Source: a virus. Taken from it: a DNA stretch of 24,220 bases. Shown here piece after piece: positions 15,432 through 22,485 of this stretch. The translations under genes were made by a program, and so were the position numbers. The DNA lies in the IMG/VR virus record IMGVR_UViG_3300035183_000076, positions 1 to 24,220 of that record. One strand, 5' to 3'. Numbering within the stretch: the first letter of the stretch is position 1; every line of letters begins with the position of its first letter. Under the pieces are notes generated by a model. That model was not told the DNA's origin and made no database searches. It worked only from the letters and a program-made list of their open reading frames with translations.

Positions 15432-16439
15432 TTAATCATCCAAACTGACATGTTTTCCTTGTGTTACCCCATCTGGTAGTGACACACCGTCAATAAATTT
15501 TACAGAAACCCCACTTTTACTTACAATTAGTCCAGTAGAAATTGGATTAGCTGTATCAATTTCTGTTACAGACAGCACCAATCTATTCTTTGGATTCCAA
15601 TTGATTGGGTTTGCTGTATCTACTTCTGTAATCTGTGTTAATACTTTTAACTTTAATTTAAATACCGAGTTTGCTGTGTCTGTTTCAGTAACTTGGTTTA
15701 CTATTCTTATTTTTATGCTATGAACTGTAATTGCATTTGCAGTATCAGTTTCGTTAGTTTGAGAAACTGCTTTTAATTTTATCTTTGATATACCAAATGC
15801 AGTATCAGTTTCTGTTACTTGATTTACTGTTACTATATGTGATCCGCCAGAAGAAATTGGCTGGGCAAGATCTGTTTCTGAAGTTTGTCCTACAAGCTTT
15901 GTCTTGATTTTGGATACATTGAAAGCTGTATCCGTTTCTGAAACTTGTCCTACTACCCTTGTTTTTAATCTTGTAACTGCCTGAGCAGTATCTGTTTCTG
16001 AAACTTGATTTACTGCTTTGGTCTTTATCTTTGATATAGCAAAAACAGAATCTGTTTCTGTTACTTGACCTACCGATATTATATGACCCCCACCTGCATT
16101 GACTGTAACATTAGGTGTGACAGTGTAGGTATCAAGCGGCGTACCATTGTTCGTAATGCGGAACTTAAATTGTGTGCCGTTGGCTACCGAGGCGGCGATC
16201 TTGACGCAGAACTCGACCTCGGTGTTGCCGTTGTTACCGATGTCGATTGACGGCAGCGGATTGGTGTCGTCACTTATACGACCAGCAGTGAAGGTGCCGG
16301 TGAGTCCCGTCAGTCGCTGCGTCGTGCTCGTCGAAGCACTAGCAGCGATGAATGTTGAATCAACTAAATGAACCTCCGGCTCTACCGGAGGTTTTAAGCC
16401 GGGCGCATACGGAAGCCGCCCGTATACGCGCCACTGCAT
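15432..16439 (-). CDS. Repeat protein with nine TETD(T)A units, probable virion/fibre protein
   Basis: 335 residues. The first 122 form a beta-rich domain (VDSTFIAASASTSTTQRL through TYTVTPNVTVNAGG). Residues about 123-300 are nine repeats of 20-22 residues with core Q(V/T)(T/S)ETDTA followed by (I/V)xKIKxK. A short tail closes the protein. The repeats fit an extended beta-solenoid or fibre-like rod, but no structure is known to me. The ATG is preceded by GAGG at 7 bases. GC content falls abruptly where the repeats begin. A perfect 9-bp hairpin lies in the coding sequence near the N-terminus. Confidence 0.75.
   Translation of the reverse strand: MQWRVYGRLPYAPGLKPPVEPEVHLVDSTFIAASASTSTTQRLTGLTGTFTAGRISDDTNPLPSIDIGNNGNTEVEFCVKIAASVANGTQFKFRITNNGTPLDTYTVTPNVTVNAGGGHIISVGQVTETDSVFAISKIKTKAVNQVSETDTAQAVTRLKTRVVGQVSETDTAFNVSKIKTKLVGQTSETDLAQPISSGGSHIVTVNQVTETDTAFGISKIKLKAVSQTNETDTANAITVHSIKIRIVNQVTETDTANSVFKLKLKVLTQITEVDTANPINWNPKNRLVLSVTEIDTANPISTGLIVSKSGVSVKFIDGVSLPDGVTQGKHVSLDD
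15540..16073 (-). repeat. Nine-unit TETD coding repeat
   Basis: Encodes residues about 123-300 of the 335-residue protein. The first units have a period of exactly 20 residues; later ones are 20-22. Units share VxQ(V/T)xETDTA and a basic KIKxK segment. The last two units drift to TEVD and TEID. Composition here is near 27% GC in a sampled line (15601-15660). Confidence 0.9.
16371..16393 (+). other. Perfect hairpin inside the TETD-repeat gene
   Basis: AACCTCCGG, loop CTCTA, CCGGAGGTT: a 9-bp perfect stem. Read on the plus strand it is followed by TT, so the sequence resembles a small terminator for antisense transcription. On the coding strand it encodes KPPVEPEV and is not followed by T residues. 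Confidence 0.5.
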
Positions 16440-16443
16440 CGTG

Positions 16444-17427
16444 TTACCTCGTCAGACGACGGAGAGACGCGAGCGACATATAGTCCACGATCACGAGCGT
16501 CACGGCGGTAGTGCCGCTGTTCGTGGCGATCAGACCGTGACCTACTGTGTTTGCTGCCGTCGGGATGTTCGTAGTCACCGTGCCCGATCCGAGCAGAGTG
16601 CCTGTCTCACTGAAGACCTGAAACAGCGCTTCCGTCTTGGCAAGGTTGATTCGATACCGCAGCCGGTACCACGTTGCCGTCGACAGCGTTGCGAGCGTCG
16701 CTGTAGCTGTCTGGGTGCCAGCGTTGCGGCAGATTCCCACAACCGCTCCAGCAACGATCTCGAAGAAAACACCGTTGGTCGGGGCGGTCGCGGTTGTCGC
16801 GTTGTGGTGCCCCGCACGGATCGTGGTATTTGTGTTCGTTTGCGGGTTGATGATGAATTCGCTGACCTCTCCGCCCTCGATGGAGAAAGCGGTCGTATCA
16901 GTAAGCACGTATGCGCCGCTGTTCGCAGTCGTGGAAGATGAAGGTCTCCACTGTCCGGGGTGCCCAGCGGTGCCAGCGACCTTGACCTGCGTGCCAGCGC
17001 CGATGAGTGCCACGTCCCATATCATCGACGCCGCTTCTAGCGTAGCCGCGCCTGCCGGACCGAGAAAATCCGTCTCGTAAAACGCCCACCTGCTCCGGTT
17101 CAGGCCGAACCGCAGAGCGATGGGGCTCAGGTAAACGTACTTCGTGCCTGCGCCGAAGTTGACAAGCGATCCGCTGTTGCTCGACTCGGTGACAATGGTG
17201 CGAGAGAGTGTGTTCGCCGCGCTGTAGGTACCGATACCCACTTCCCAGTCACCATTCGGCACACCATTTGAATCAACAGATTCTATTAAGTAATCAAAGA
17301 AATCGTTAATTGTGATGTTCGGAATTTGATTCGCTCGAATGTGACCAGTCAATGCCGCATTAAGTGAAAAGTTACCAGTGCCAGTACTGGTAGAGCTTTC
17401 TGCTACCCGTGAAACTGTATGGAACAT
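16444..17427 (-). CDS. Putative virion/tail protein with lectin-like C-terminal region
   Basis: 327 residues. The N-terminal about 110 residues (RVAESSTSTGTGNFSLN through DWEVGIGTYSAANTLSRTIV and GTKYVYLSP) form a small domain I recognise as common in phage tail-associated proteins. The C-terminal part (FYETDFLGPAGA, GEVSEFIINPQTNTNTT, TATWYRLRYRINLAKTEALFQVFSETG) looks like a jelly-roll, concanavalin-like fold that could bind carbohydrate. The ATG overlaps the upstream stop (TAATG), so translation is coupled. The first 65 codons are AT-rich and the rest GC-rich, pointing to a domain swap. Confidence 0.7.
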   Translation of the reverse strand: MFHTVSRVAESSTSTGTGNFSLNAALTGHIRANQIPNITINDFFDYLIESVDSNGVPNGDWEVGIGTYSAANTLSRTIVTESSNSGSLVNFGAGTKYVYLSPIALRFGLNRSRWAFYETDFLGPAGAATLEAASMIWDVALIGAGTQVKVAGTAGHPGQWRPSSSTTANSGAYVLTDTTAFSIEGGEVSEFIINPQTNTNTTIRAGHHNATTATAPTNGVFFEIVAGAVVGICRNAGTQTATATLATLSTATWYRLRYRINLAKTEALFQVFSETGTLLGSGTVTTNIPTAANTVGHGLIATNSGTTAVTLVIVDYMSLASLRRLTR

Positions 17428-18308
17428 TATGGCACCTGTTTCCAGTTAGATCCGCCGACGATGTCGTATTCTAGGCGGAATTGTTTTCCAGTTGGATCAC
17501 TCGTCGCCTGAATTCCAAATCGAATTCTGAAGACTCCTCCGGGAGCTACCGTCACGTCTGTATTCTGCGCAGCCATAGCAGTGCTCCCGCTCTCGCTGCC
17601 ATCGTCATTGAAGTAGCGGTAAACTTTCTGGTCAAGTGTTGCACCGATCCCCTTCAACGAGATTGCTTGTATCGGAGACGCCGTACCGTCACCATTGTTG
17701 TTCGCCGAAAAGCTTATCGTCCTCGCAGTCAGGTCATTTGTGATGAGGTATGCACCAGCACCGTATTCACCATTGATCGATGGCCCGTCGTTGACGAAAA
17801 TCGTTGTCGGTGTTGCACCGGACCACTGGTCTGCCGTGATGCTGAACGTTGATGCCGACGCAGCGGCGAAGCTGAATGCCGCGATCAAAATCTCGTCCGT
17901 CTGCGAAGGAGCAGACAACGCGAGAGTCCACGGGCTGGTATTGTCCGTCGTCTGTGATGCATTCAGGTCAACCGGGCTAGAACTCACCACTCCTGAAATC
18001 TCGATGGCTCCAGCAGCAAAATTTCCTGCTCCGCAGTTGACAGTCACACCGAGATTATTCTTCGTATTGACGAGCTTCGCATACGCCACTGAGGTTCTAT
18101 TGTTCCCACTACCACTGACAGCTCTATTTGTGGTGTAAGAATTGCTTCCACCTGTTGCATCATCTGTGCAGACGCACTGAGTTGACGCGTACTCGGTCGT
18201 CGTTACAGCGACGTAGTTGCCAATCGTCGGAGTGCCACTGAAAAAGGTCGTGGCGCTCGATGTAGAAGAGTCGACGTATGTCGATGTCCTGACGACGCTT
18301 ATAGCCAT
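17427..18308 (-). CDS. Putative beta-rich virion protein
   Basis: 293 residues, dominated by Ser, Thr, Ala, Gly and Asn with short alternating hydrophobic strands, as in beta-sandwich adhesin-like domains. Residues about 1-215 look like one domain (TPTIGNYVAVTTTEYAST to SPIQAISLKGIG). A smaller C-terminal domain (YRYFNDDGSESGSTAMAAQN to FRLEYDIVGGSNW) resembles domains at the ends of other phage and bacterial surface proteins. The start overlaps the previous gene by 10 bases. It probably sits on the virion surface, inferred from context. Confidence 0.65.
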   Translation of the reverse strand: MAISVVRTSTYVDSSTSSATTFFSGTPTIGNYVAVTTTEYASTQCVCTDDATGGSNSYTTNRAVSGSGNNRTSVAYAKLVNTKNNLGVTVNCGAGNFAAGAIEISGVVSSSPVDLNASQTTDNTSPWTLALSAPSQTDEILIAAFSFAAASASTFSITADQWSGATPTTIFVNDGPSINGEYGAGAYLITNDLTARTISFSANNNGDGTASPIQAISLKGIGATLDQKVYRYFNDDGSESGSTAMAAQNTDVTVAPGGVFRIRFGIQATSDPTGKQFRLEYDIVGGSNWKQVP

Positions 18309-18694
18309 GTCACGCTCGCAGCCAGAGGCGTATCGACTGACAGCGTGACGGTCGCCCGCACGGAGTCAGGACGCACAGGAGTCATCACGCCGTTGACAAG
18401 CTCCTTCGGCCAGTAGACGGACAGATAATCGTGCGTCTTGGTCGCGCCGAACTTGTCCTGCTGCTGCCCACCCGTAAACGTCGCAGCAGCGGCGGGTGAC
18501 CACGAGGAACCATACAGGAACTCGATCAGCACGCTGCATACAGGTTCAGATGGCGTCAGCGGCCATGTGCCGCTTGCTCCACGCTGAACCTGAATTTTGG
18601 CGCCGACGTCGCCAAGCTGCCCACCGTCGATGACGTGCGGCCCATATGTGCCAGCAGGGTAGGTTGAAAAGGGGATGCTTGCGTTGCGAGCCAT
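18299..18694 (-). CDS. Small virion-associated protein of unknown function
   Basis: 131 residues with no transmembrane segment. Hydrophobic and Ser/Thr-rich strands alternate (GAKIQVQRGASGTWPLTPSE; DSVRATVTLSVDTPLAASVTWL), so a beta fold is likely. It lies in the GC-rich island between a membrane protein gene and the 293-residue protein. GGAG stands 13 bases before the ATG, with AGGG closer. No family is recognised. Confidence 0.6.
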   Translation of the reverse strand: MARNASIPFSTYPAGTYGPHVIDGGQLGDVGAKIQVQRGASGTWPLTPSEPVCSVLIEFLYGSSWSPAAAATFTGGQQQDKFGATKTHDYLSVYWPKELVNGVMTPVRPDSVRATVTLSVDTPLAASVTWL

Positions 18695-18697
18695 ACC

Positions 18698-19267
18698 CTA
18701 CTTAACTCTCCTAATTGAGACGTACCGGATCACCACGAATGGACCACGCTGCCAGTGCGCCTTTTCATTAGCCCTGTGCGGTTTCCACCCTGCCTGAAGT
18801 TCGACTGGTCCGACCCTCCTCCACCACCGCCAGATGCCTTCTTTCTCGTGCCACGCAAGCCCGGGGGTCTGCGGCTTGTCGAACTCTCCGTCGCTCGGTC
18901 TTGCACTTGTGATCCACGAGAGTCCGTACATGCGGTTGCGCCAGAGCCACCAGACGCTCGTCAGGTAGCGTCCGACTTTCTCTCCGAACTTCTTCGTCGT
19001 CCAGTCGAGAACTTCGCGTGTCTGGTACATACGCACGTCACCCGGCAGCCGCTCATCCGGCGTTCCCCAGATGTACGCCCACCTTGGCAGGTCGCCACGA
19101 ATTGTTGGGTGGTCGTAGTCGTACTCGCCTCCGGTCCACGTCGTTGGCTCCTCATCCCACTTGGCAAAGAGTGTCACTACTGGAACCAAGAGTGCTAAAG
19201 GCCACGAAATAACCTCGACTACGATTGCAATCACCAAGTCATTCAGAATCAGAAGAGCCTTCTTCAT
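18698..19267 (-). CDS. Membrane-anchored phage hypothetical protein
   Basis: 189 residues. An N-terminal hydrophobic segment spans about 4-35 (LLILNDLVIAIVVEVISWPL), then a Trp- and Arg-rich domain with GTPDERLPGD and SVWWLWRNRMYGL. This central motif set recurs in a widespread phage hypothetical family of unknown function. The protein is probably anchored in the inner membrane with its globular part on one side. Its first residues (MKKALLILNDLV) resemble those of the HNH gene just upstream (MKKVLLVIHNLV). GC-rich coding sequence. Confidence 0.68.
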   Translation of the reverse strand: MKKALLILNDLVIAIVVEVISWPLALLVPVVTLFAKWDEEPTTWTGGEYDYDHPTIRGDLPRWAYIWGTPDERLPGDVRMYQTREVLDWTTKKFGEKVGRYLTSVWWLWRNRMYGLSWITSARPSDGEFDKPQTPGLAWHEKEGIWRWWRRVGPVELQAGWKPHRANEKAHWQRGPFVVIRYVSIRRVK

Positions 19268-19273
19268 GGTTCA

Positions 19274-19636
19274 TCACTGTCCACAGTAGACCTTGCGTTC
19301 CCACTTGCTCTTGTCCTTCCACTGTGCTTCTGGAAGCCACTGCATGTTAATTATGTCGTCGCAACCTCCGCAAGCCAGAGGAATGACGTGGTCAATGTAC
19401 CACCCGGCGCACGCTCCAGTTGTGAAGCCTGTAGATGGGCACGGGTGCTCCCTCGCGAACTTGCGCTTCGCAGCCTGACTTCTTTTGATTGTCCCGTCAG
19501 CATTCCTCGGAATGTAGTCAGGATTAGCGTAGCACACACGCACATCATCAGCAAACGCAACCGAGAATGATGCTAACAAGATTACAAATACAAATAACAG
19601 AACTAAATTATGAATTACCAAAAGAACCTTTTTCAT
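19274..19636 (-). CDS. Exported HNH endonuclease
   Basis: 120 residues. A clear Sec signal peptide (MKKVLLVIHNLVLLFVFVILLASFSVAFA) ends in an Ala-x-Ala cleavage site after Ala29. The mature part is an HNH nuclease fold with Asp82-His83 in IDHVIPLACGG and Asn97 in NMQWL, plus six cysteines (35, 66, 76, 89, 92, 118) that could bind zinc or form disulfides. The family exists in phages and bacteria; export implies action in the periplasm or outside, for example on incoming DNA. Start and stop of the upstream gene overlap by one base (TAATG). The signal-peptide DNA is AT-rich and the nuclease domain GC-rich. Confidence 0.8.
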   Translation of the reverse strand: MKKVLLVIHNLVLLFVFVILLASFSVAFADDVRVCYANPDYIPRNADGTIKRSQAAKRKFAREHPCPSTGFTTGACAGWYIDHVIPLACGGCDDIINMQWLPEAQWKDKSKWERKVYCGQ

Positions 19637-20106
19637 TATTGTGCTCTATAGAAACCTGCAGCGGCAATTTGTGCTGTAATATCCGATCCGTCAGGTGTGA
19701 CTACGAAATCATGCCAAGTCAGAGGAATGATGTTTGAATCTGTTCCAGAAGTAGAGTCATTATCATAACAAATTGCAAGATCTGTCCAGTTTGTACCTGC
19801 TGCTACTCCCGTCCAAGTCTGATCTGGAATATCAAGATCAACACGATCATTGGTATCATCTGGAGCAAATGCAACAAGATCTGCATCAGTCAGGATTTTG
19901 CGCGCATAACCGGTATTGCTAACTTCATCTACTCCTGATGTTGCTTCCAATGCAGCTACGGTATCCACATCTTTGATCGTAGCATCAGATGCAGATGCGT
20001 TCCATGCAATCACTACTAGTACGGAGTTTGTAGGATCATTCGTATCTACACGGTTATATAGTTCCGTTACACGCCCAAGGGCAATGTTCATGACCATGTT
20101 AGCCAT
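19636..20106 (-). CDS. Conserved phage structural protein
   Basis: 156 residues. The sequence YNRVDTNDPTNS, NTGYARKILTDADLVAFAPDD, DIPDQTWTGVAAGTNW and NIIPLTWHDFVVTPDGSDIT matches a family often seen among phage head/tail genes. The start follows AAGGA with 7-8 bases spacing and overlaps the upstream gene by 8 bases. Mostly beta with acidic loops. The exact virion role is not known. Confidence 0.75.
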   Translation of the reverse strand: MANMVMNIALGRVTELYNRVDTNDPTNSVLVVIAWNASASDATIKDVDTVAALEATSGVDEVSNTGYARKILTDADLVAFAPDDTNDRVDLDIPDQTWTGVAAGTNWTDLAICYDNDSTSGTDSNIIPLTWHDFVVTPDGSDITAQIAAAGFYRAQ

Positions 20107-20533
20107 AAATCAGTTCCTTCAGTTTTTTCATAAATCTGGGAGAATTGTCATTTTTGTTTGCTTTATATTTTTCATGCTGGTGAGCTTCAAGAACACATTC
20201 ATAATGATTTAGTTTTTTGTATCCAAGAGGGTTCTGTGGATCTGGCGATTCTTTATCTTTATAATTAGATTCAACCCATGACTTAACCATATCCACGGAT
20301 TCAAAGTATTTATCATCAAAGCAACAATAGTAGCCAGGACGCTTGTTGATTTTGTAAACAAGCTCCTCTTCTGTAGTTTTGACATAGATATGCTTATCAT
20401 CCATTCTCATCCAGCCTTCGGCCATTGCACCAGAAACAAGTCTGGTAGAGAAATTCTGCTCTCTAGCGAAACCGGTATGTTTAATTTCTACTTTGGTGCA
20501 ACGGCCATCTTCATAGACTCGTTTCATTAACAT
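20099..20533 (-). CDS. Conserved phage protein of unknown function
   Basis: 144 residues. Contains HTGFAREQNFSTRLVSGAMAEGWMRMDD, a central GYYCCFDDKYFESVDMVKSW segment with paired cysteines, and an acidic, Asn-rich C-terminus with ECVLEAHQHEKYKA. Cysteine and histidine placement suggests a degraded or partial metal site. GGAG lies 6 bases before the first ATG, which supports starting at 20533 rather than at the internal ATG two codons later. It is followed by the structural protein gene, overlapping it. Confidence 0.65.
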   Translation of the reverse strand: MLMKRVYEDGRCTKVEIKHTGFAREQNFSTRLVSGAMAEGWMRMDDKHIYVKTTEEELVYKINKRPGYYCCFDDKYFESVDMVKSWVESNYKDKESPDPQNPLGYKKLNHYECVLEAHQHEKYKANKNDNSPRFMKKLKELIYG

Positions 20534-20534
20534 A

Positions 20535-21068
20535 TTAAGCTCCGCTTTGAATTACAGTTAGTGTGGCTGCACCAGCAGTTAATGCTGAAACAGATAGTCT
20601 AACCGCAGTAATAGGAAAAGCATAGTTACCATCATCTGTTACTGTTTTATTTGTGAGAAATTCATGTGGGAATACACGAAGTAAAGTTACTCGTGTATCT
20701 GCATTTCCAGTAGCAGTTCCTGAAGTTGATGTGGTATAAGTAAGAGTAGTGCTGTTTACAACAGAAGCAACAGGAAATACTCCATCTGCACCACTAATTC
20801 CTGATCCCTCTACTACAATGGAATCATTTGCATTTACAAGATGGTCACTGGCAAAAACAACAGTTACAGTAGTTCCAGATCTGGAAATACTGGTAATCGG
20901 GGTCTTTTTGCCAAGATCATCGAATGTATGCTGCACTTCGTAAGTAATTCCAGATGCACCGGAACTGAAATCAACAGCTACACCAATATTTACTGGCCGT
21001 TGTTTCCAATTAACAGGAATCCAATTGGAAACACCAACCGCAGATAATGTGACTGATTTAGAACGCAT
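20535..21068 (-). CDS. Beta-sandwich phage structural protein
   Basis: 177 residues. It has a repetitive Ig-like beta domain with ITSISRSGTTVTVVFASDHLV, NDSIVVEGSGISGADGVF and STTLTYTTSTSGTAT; this 'binding and transition' domain style is common in phage head-decoration and tail proteins. AAGGAAG precedes the ATG by 5 bases. It follows a short hairpin-containing gap. The role within the virion is not determined. Confidence 0.68.
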   Translation of the reverse strand: MRSKSVTLSAVGVSNWIPVNWKQRPVNIGVAVDFSSGASGITYEVQHTFDDLGKKTPITSISRSGTTVTVVFASDHLVNANDSIVVEGSGISGADGVFPVASVVNSTTLTYTTSTSGTATGNADTRVTLLRVFPHEFLTNKTVTDDGNYAFPITAVRLSVSALTAGAATLTVIQSGA

Positions 21069-21088
21069 TTATCTTCCTTTGGAAGAGA

Positions 21089-21106
21089 GGGGGGAATAAT
21101 CCCCCC
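21089..21106 (-). terminator. Possible weak terminator or stem-loop
   Basis: GGGGGG, AATAAT, CCCCCC: a 6- to 7-bp GC stem in the 46-base gap between two genes. Neither strand has a strong T-run after it, so this may attenuate transcription or protect RNA ends rather than terminate. Confidence 0.4.
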
Positions 21107-21114
21107 ATCCCTAA

Positions 21115-21522
21115 TTAGTCATACATACCTTCACCAGAGCCAGGGACAAAATACTCGATGAGTACATAGCCCTCGCCACCAGCGGTGGATGTTCCAACCG
21201 TATAGGTTGAAATGATCTGTTTATCTTCGGTAAGTTGGGTACCAACAGACGCACCAACCGCAGTTCCCGGAGCAACCAAACCAACTTTGGTAGTTGCCAT
21301 AGAAAATGCATTAATCAGTGCATTTGCACTACCACTCCATCCTAGACTGAATGAGCCCGCTCCAGTAACTGCGTTTGATGTCTGGTTTACCATTACCTGA
21401 GTAATAACCGCATTTTTTGGCAATACGCATTTTACTGTCGCGCTGTCAGTACGTAGGATTGGAACTACCTTAGTATAAACATCTCTAACTTTTGGGTATG
21501 AGATATTAACTGTAAGTGGCAT
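21115..21522 (-). CDS. Small beta-rich virion protein next to the capsid gene
   Basis: 135 residues with no transmembrane segment. Strands such as TVKCVLPKNAVITQVMVNQTSNAV and a final GGEGYVLIEYFVPGSG suggest a beta-sandwich. Being the first gene after the capsid-terminator, it may be a decoration or head-associated protein. No homologous family can be named from sequence alone. Confidence 0.65.
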   Translation of the reverse strand: MPLTVNISYPKVRDVYTKVVPILRTDSATVKCVLPKNAVITQVMVNQTSNAVTGAGSFSLGWSGSANALINAFSMATTKVGLVAPGTAVGASVGTQLTEDKQIISTYTVGTSTAGGEGYVLIEYFVPGSGEGMYD

Positions 21523-21533
21523 ATCTACTCCTC

Positions 21534-21562
21534 AAAACAGGGGGAAGTTATCCCCCTGTTTT
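21534..21562 (-). terminator. Stem-loop terminator after the major capsid gene
   Basis: AAAACAGGGGGA, loop AGTTA, TCCCCCTGTTTT: a perfect 12-bp stem that begins two bases after the capsid stop codon. The T residues on the minus strand are part of the stem, so it is a compact intrinsic terminator. It could let the capsid gene be transcribed more than the downstream genes. Confidence 0.75.
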
Positions 21563-21563
21563 A

Positions 21564-22472
21564 TTACGCACCTGGTGAGCCGTATAGACCACGCCAGTCT
21601 GACCAGCCGAATGAATAACGAGCCGTGGCTTTGAACTTGGCATTCTCAGTATCAAAGTCATTGTCGGTCGTAAATTCATCGGCACGACGCTCGAAATACT
21701 TCATACCATGCGGAGCATTGGTACGGAGGAACCAAGCGTCAGTGTCAGTTATGAAGTGGCTTACCACAATATTCTTGATCATCCCCATCTCTTTTAGAGC
21801 GTTGGGATCGTTCAGATCAGTGCCAGTACGGCCAACTGATTTGAGAATACGATGAGCCTCGAACTCTAGGGTATAGGGAATGATAAGTGATGTTGGGCGA
21901 AGAGCGATCAGTAGACCACGGTCATTACGGAATCCCTGAATATCAATGCAAGCCTGCTCAAGAGCCGCCTCGGAAAGATCCGAGTCAACTGAGAGACGGT
22001 TTGATTGAGTACCGCCAGCCACATTTGGATGTGCGGTATTAATCAGAGAAACACCATCGCCGCCAGGATAAGAGGCATTAAATGCACGGTTATAGACATT
22101 TGCACCAACGATTTCTTTGGTCTGGCGCATTGAGAATGCAAGACCTTGAGCACGCCGCTGTGCAATGATGTCATACATATCGTCTTCCATGGCCTCACGA
22201 GAAACTGAGAAGCCAAGAGCATACACGACATGCGTATACCGAGTAATGAATCCCTGACGCTCTGAATCGTATGATACAGGTGCGCCTTCGGCTTTCTGGA
22301 TAGCCAGACCAAATGACGATACACCTACATCCTCTTCAAAGTTACGCCGAGACGTAAATTTATCGAAGAGTTTATCGTATTCGACAGGGTATTCATCATA
22401 CGCTTTTCCGTACCAGGCATTTACACCTGGCCATAGCGCTTTTGCAAAATTGCCAGTAGTAATTAGAGCCAT
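21564..22472 (-). CDS. Major capsid protein (HK97-type fold likely)
   Basis: 302 residues. GKAYDEYPVEYDKLFDKFTS, an N-terminal region with SVSREAMEDDMYDII, the internal NTAHPNVAGGTQSN loop, ALRPTSLIIP and the C-terminal ARYSFGWSDWRGLYGS are all seen in major capsid proteins of HK97-like phages. The protein polymerises into the procapsid around the scaffold. GGAGG lies 7 bases before the ATG, a strong site suited to high expression. The gene is followed by a strong stem-loop, and lies just downstream of two small head-region genes. Confidence 0.9.
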   Translation of the reverse strand: MALITTGNFAKALWPGVNAWYGKAYDEYPVEYDKLFDKFTSRRNFEEDVGVSSFGLAIQKAEGAPVSYDSERQGFITRYTHVVYALGFSVSREAMEDDMYDIIAQRRAQGLAFSMRQTKEIVGANVYNRAFNASYPGGDGVSLINTAHPNVAGGTQSNRLSVDSDLSEAALEQACIDIQGFRNDRGLLIALRPTSLIIPYTLEFEAHRILKSVGRTGTDLNDPNALKEMGMIKNIVVSHFITDTDAWFLRTNAPHGMKYFERRADEFTTDNDFDTENAKFKATARYSFGWSDWRGLYGSPGA

Positions 22473-22485
22473 AGGTTATCCTCCA

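Larger units (their letters stand above)
16085..19560. other. GC-rich island with intragenic borders
   Basis: Hand counts of 60-base lines give about 62% GC at 16501, 60% at 18901 and 65% at 19021, against 27% at 15601 and 32% at 19561. The left border coincides with the start of the TETD repeats inside the 335-residue gene. The right border falls inside the HNH gene between its signal peptide and its catalytic domain. Within the island, the first about 60 codons of the 327-residue gene (17230-17427) are again AT-rich. Reading frames and operon order stay intact. Confidence 0.8.

Noticed and set aside
16637-19198. Long plus-strand open frames (16637-17080, 17695-18138, 18755-19198)
   Set aside because: They are antisense to tightly coupled genes in GC-rich DNA, where stop codons are rare, and they lack domain-like sequence or ribosome-binding sites.
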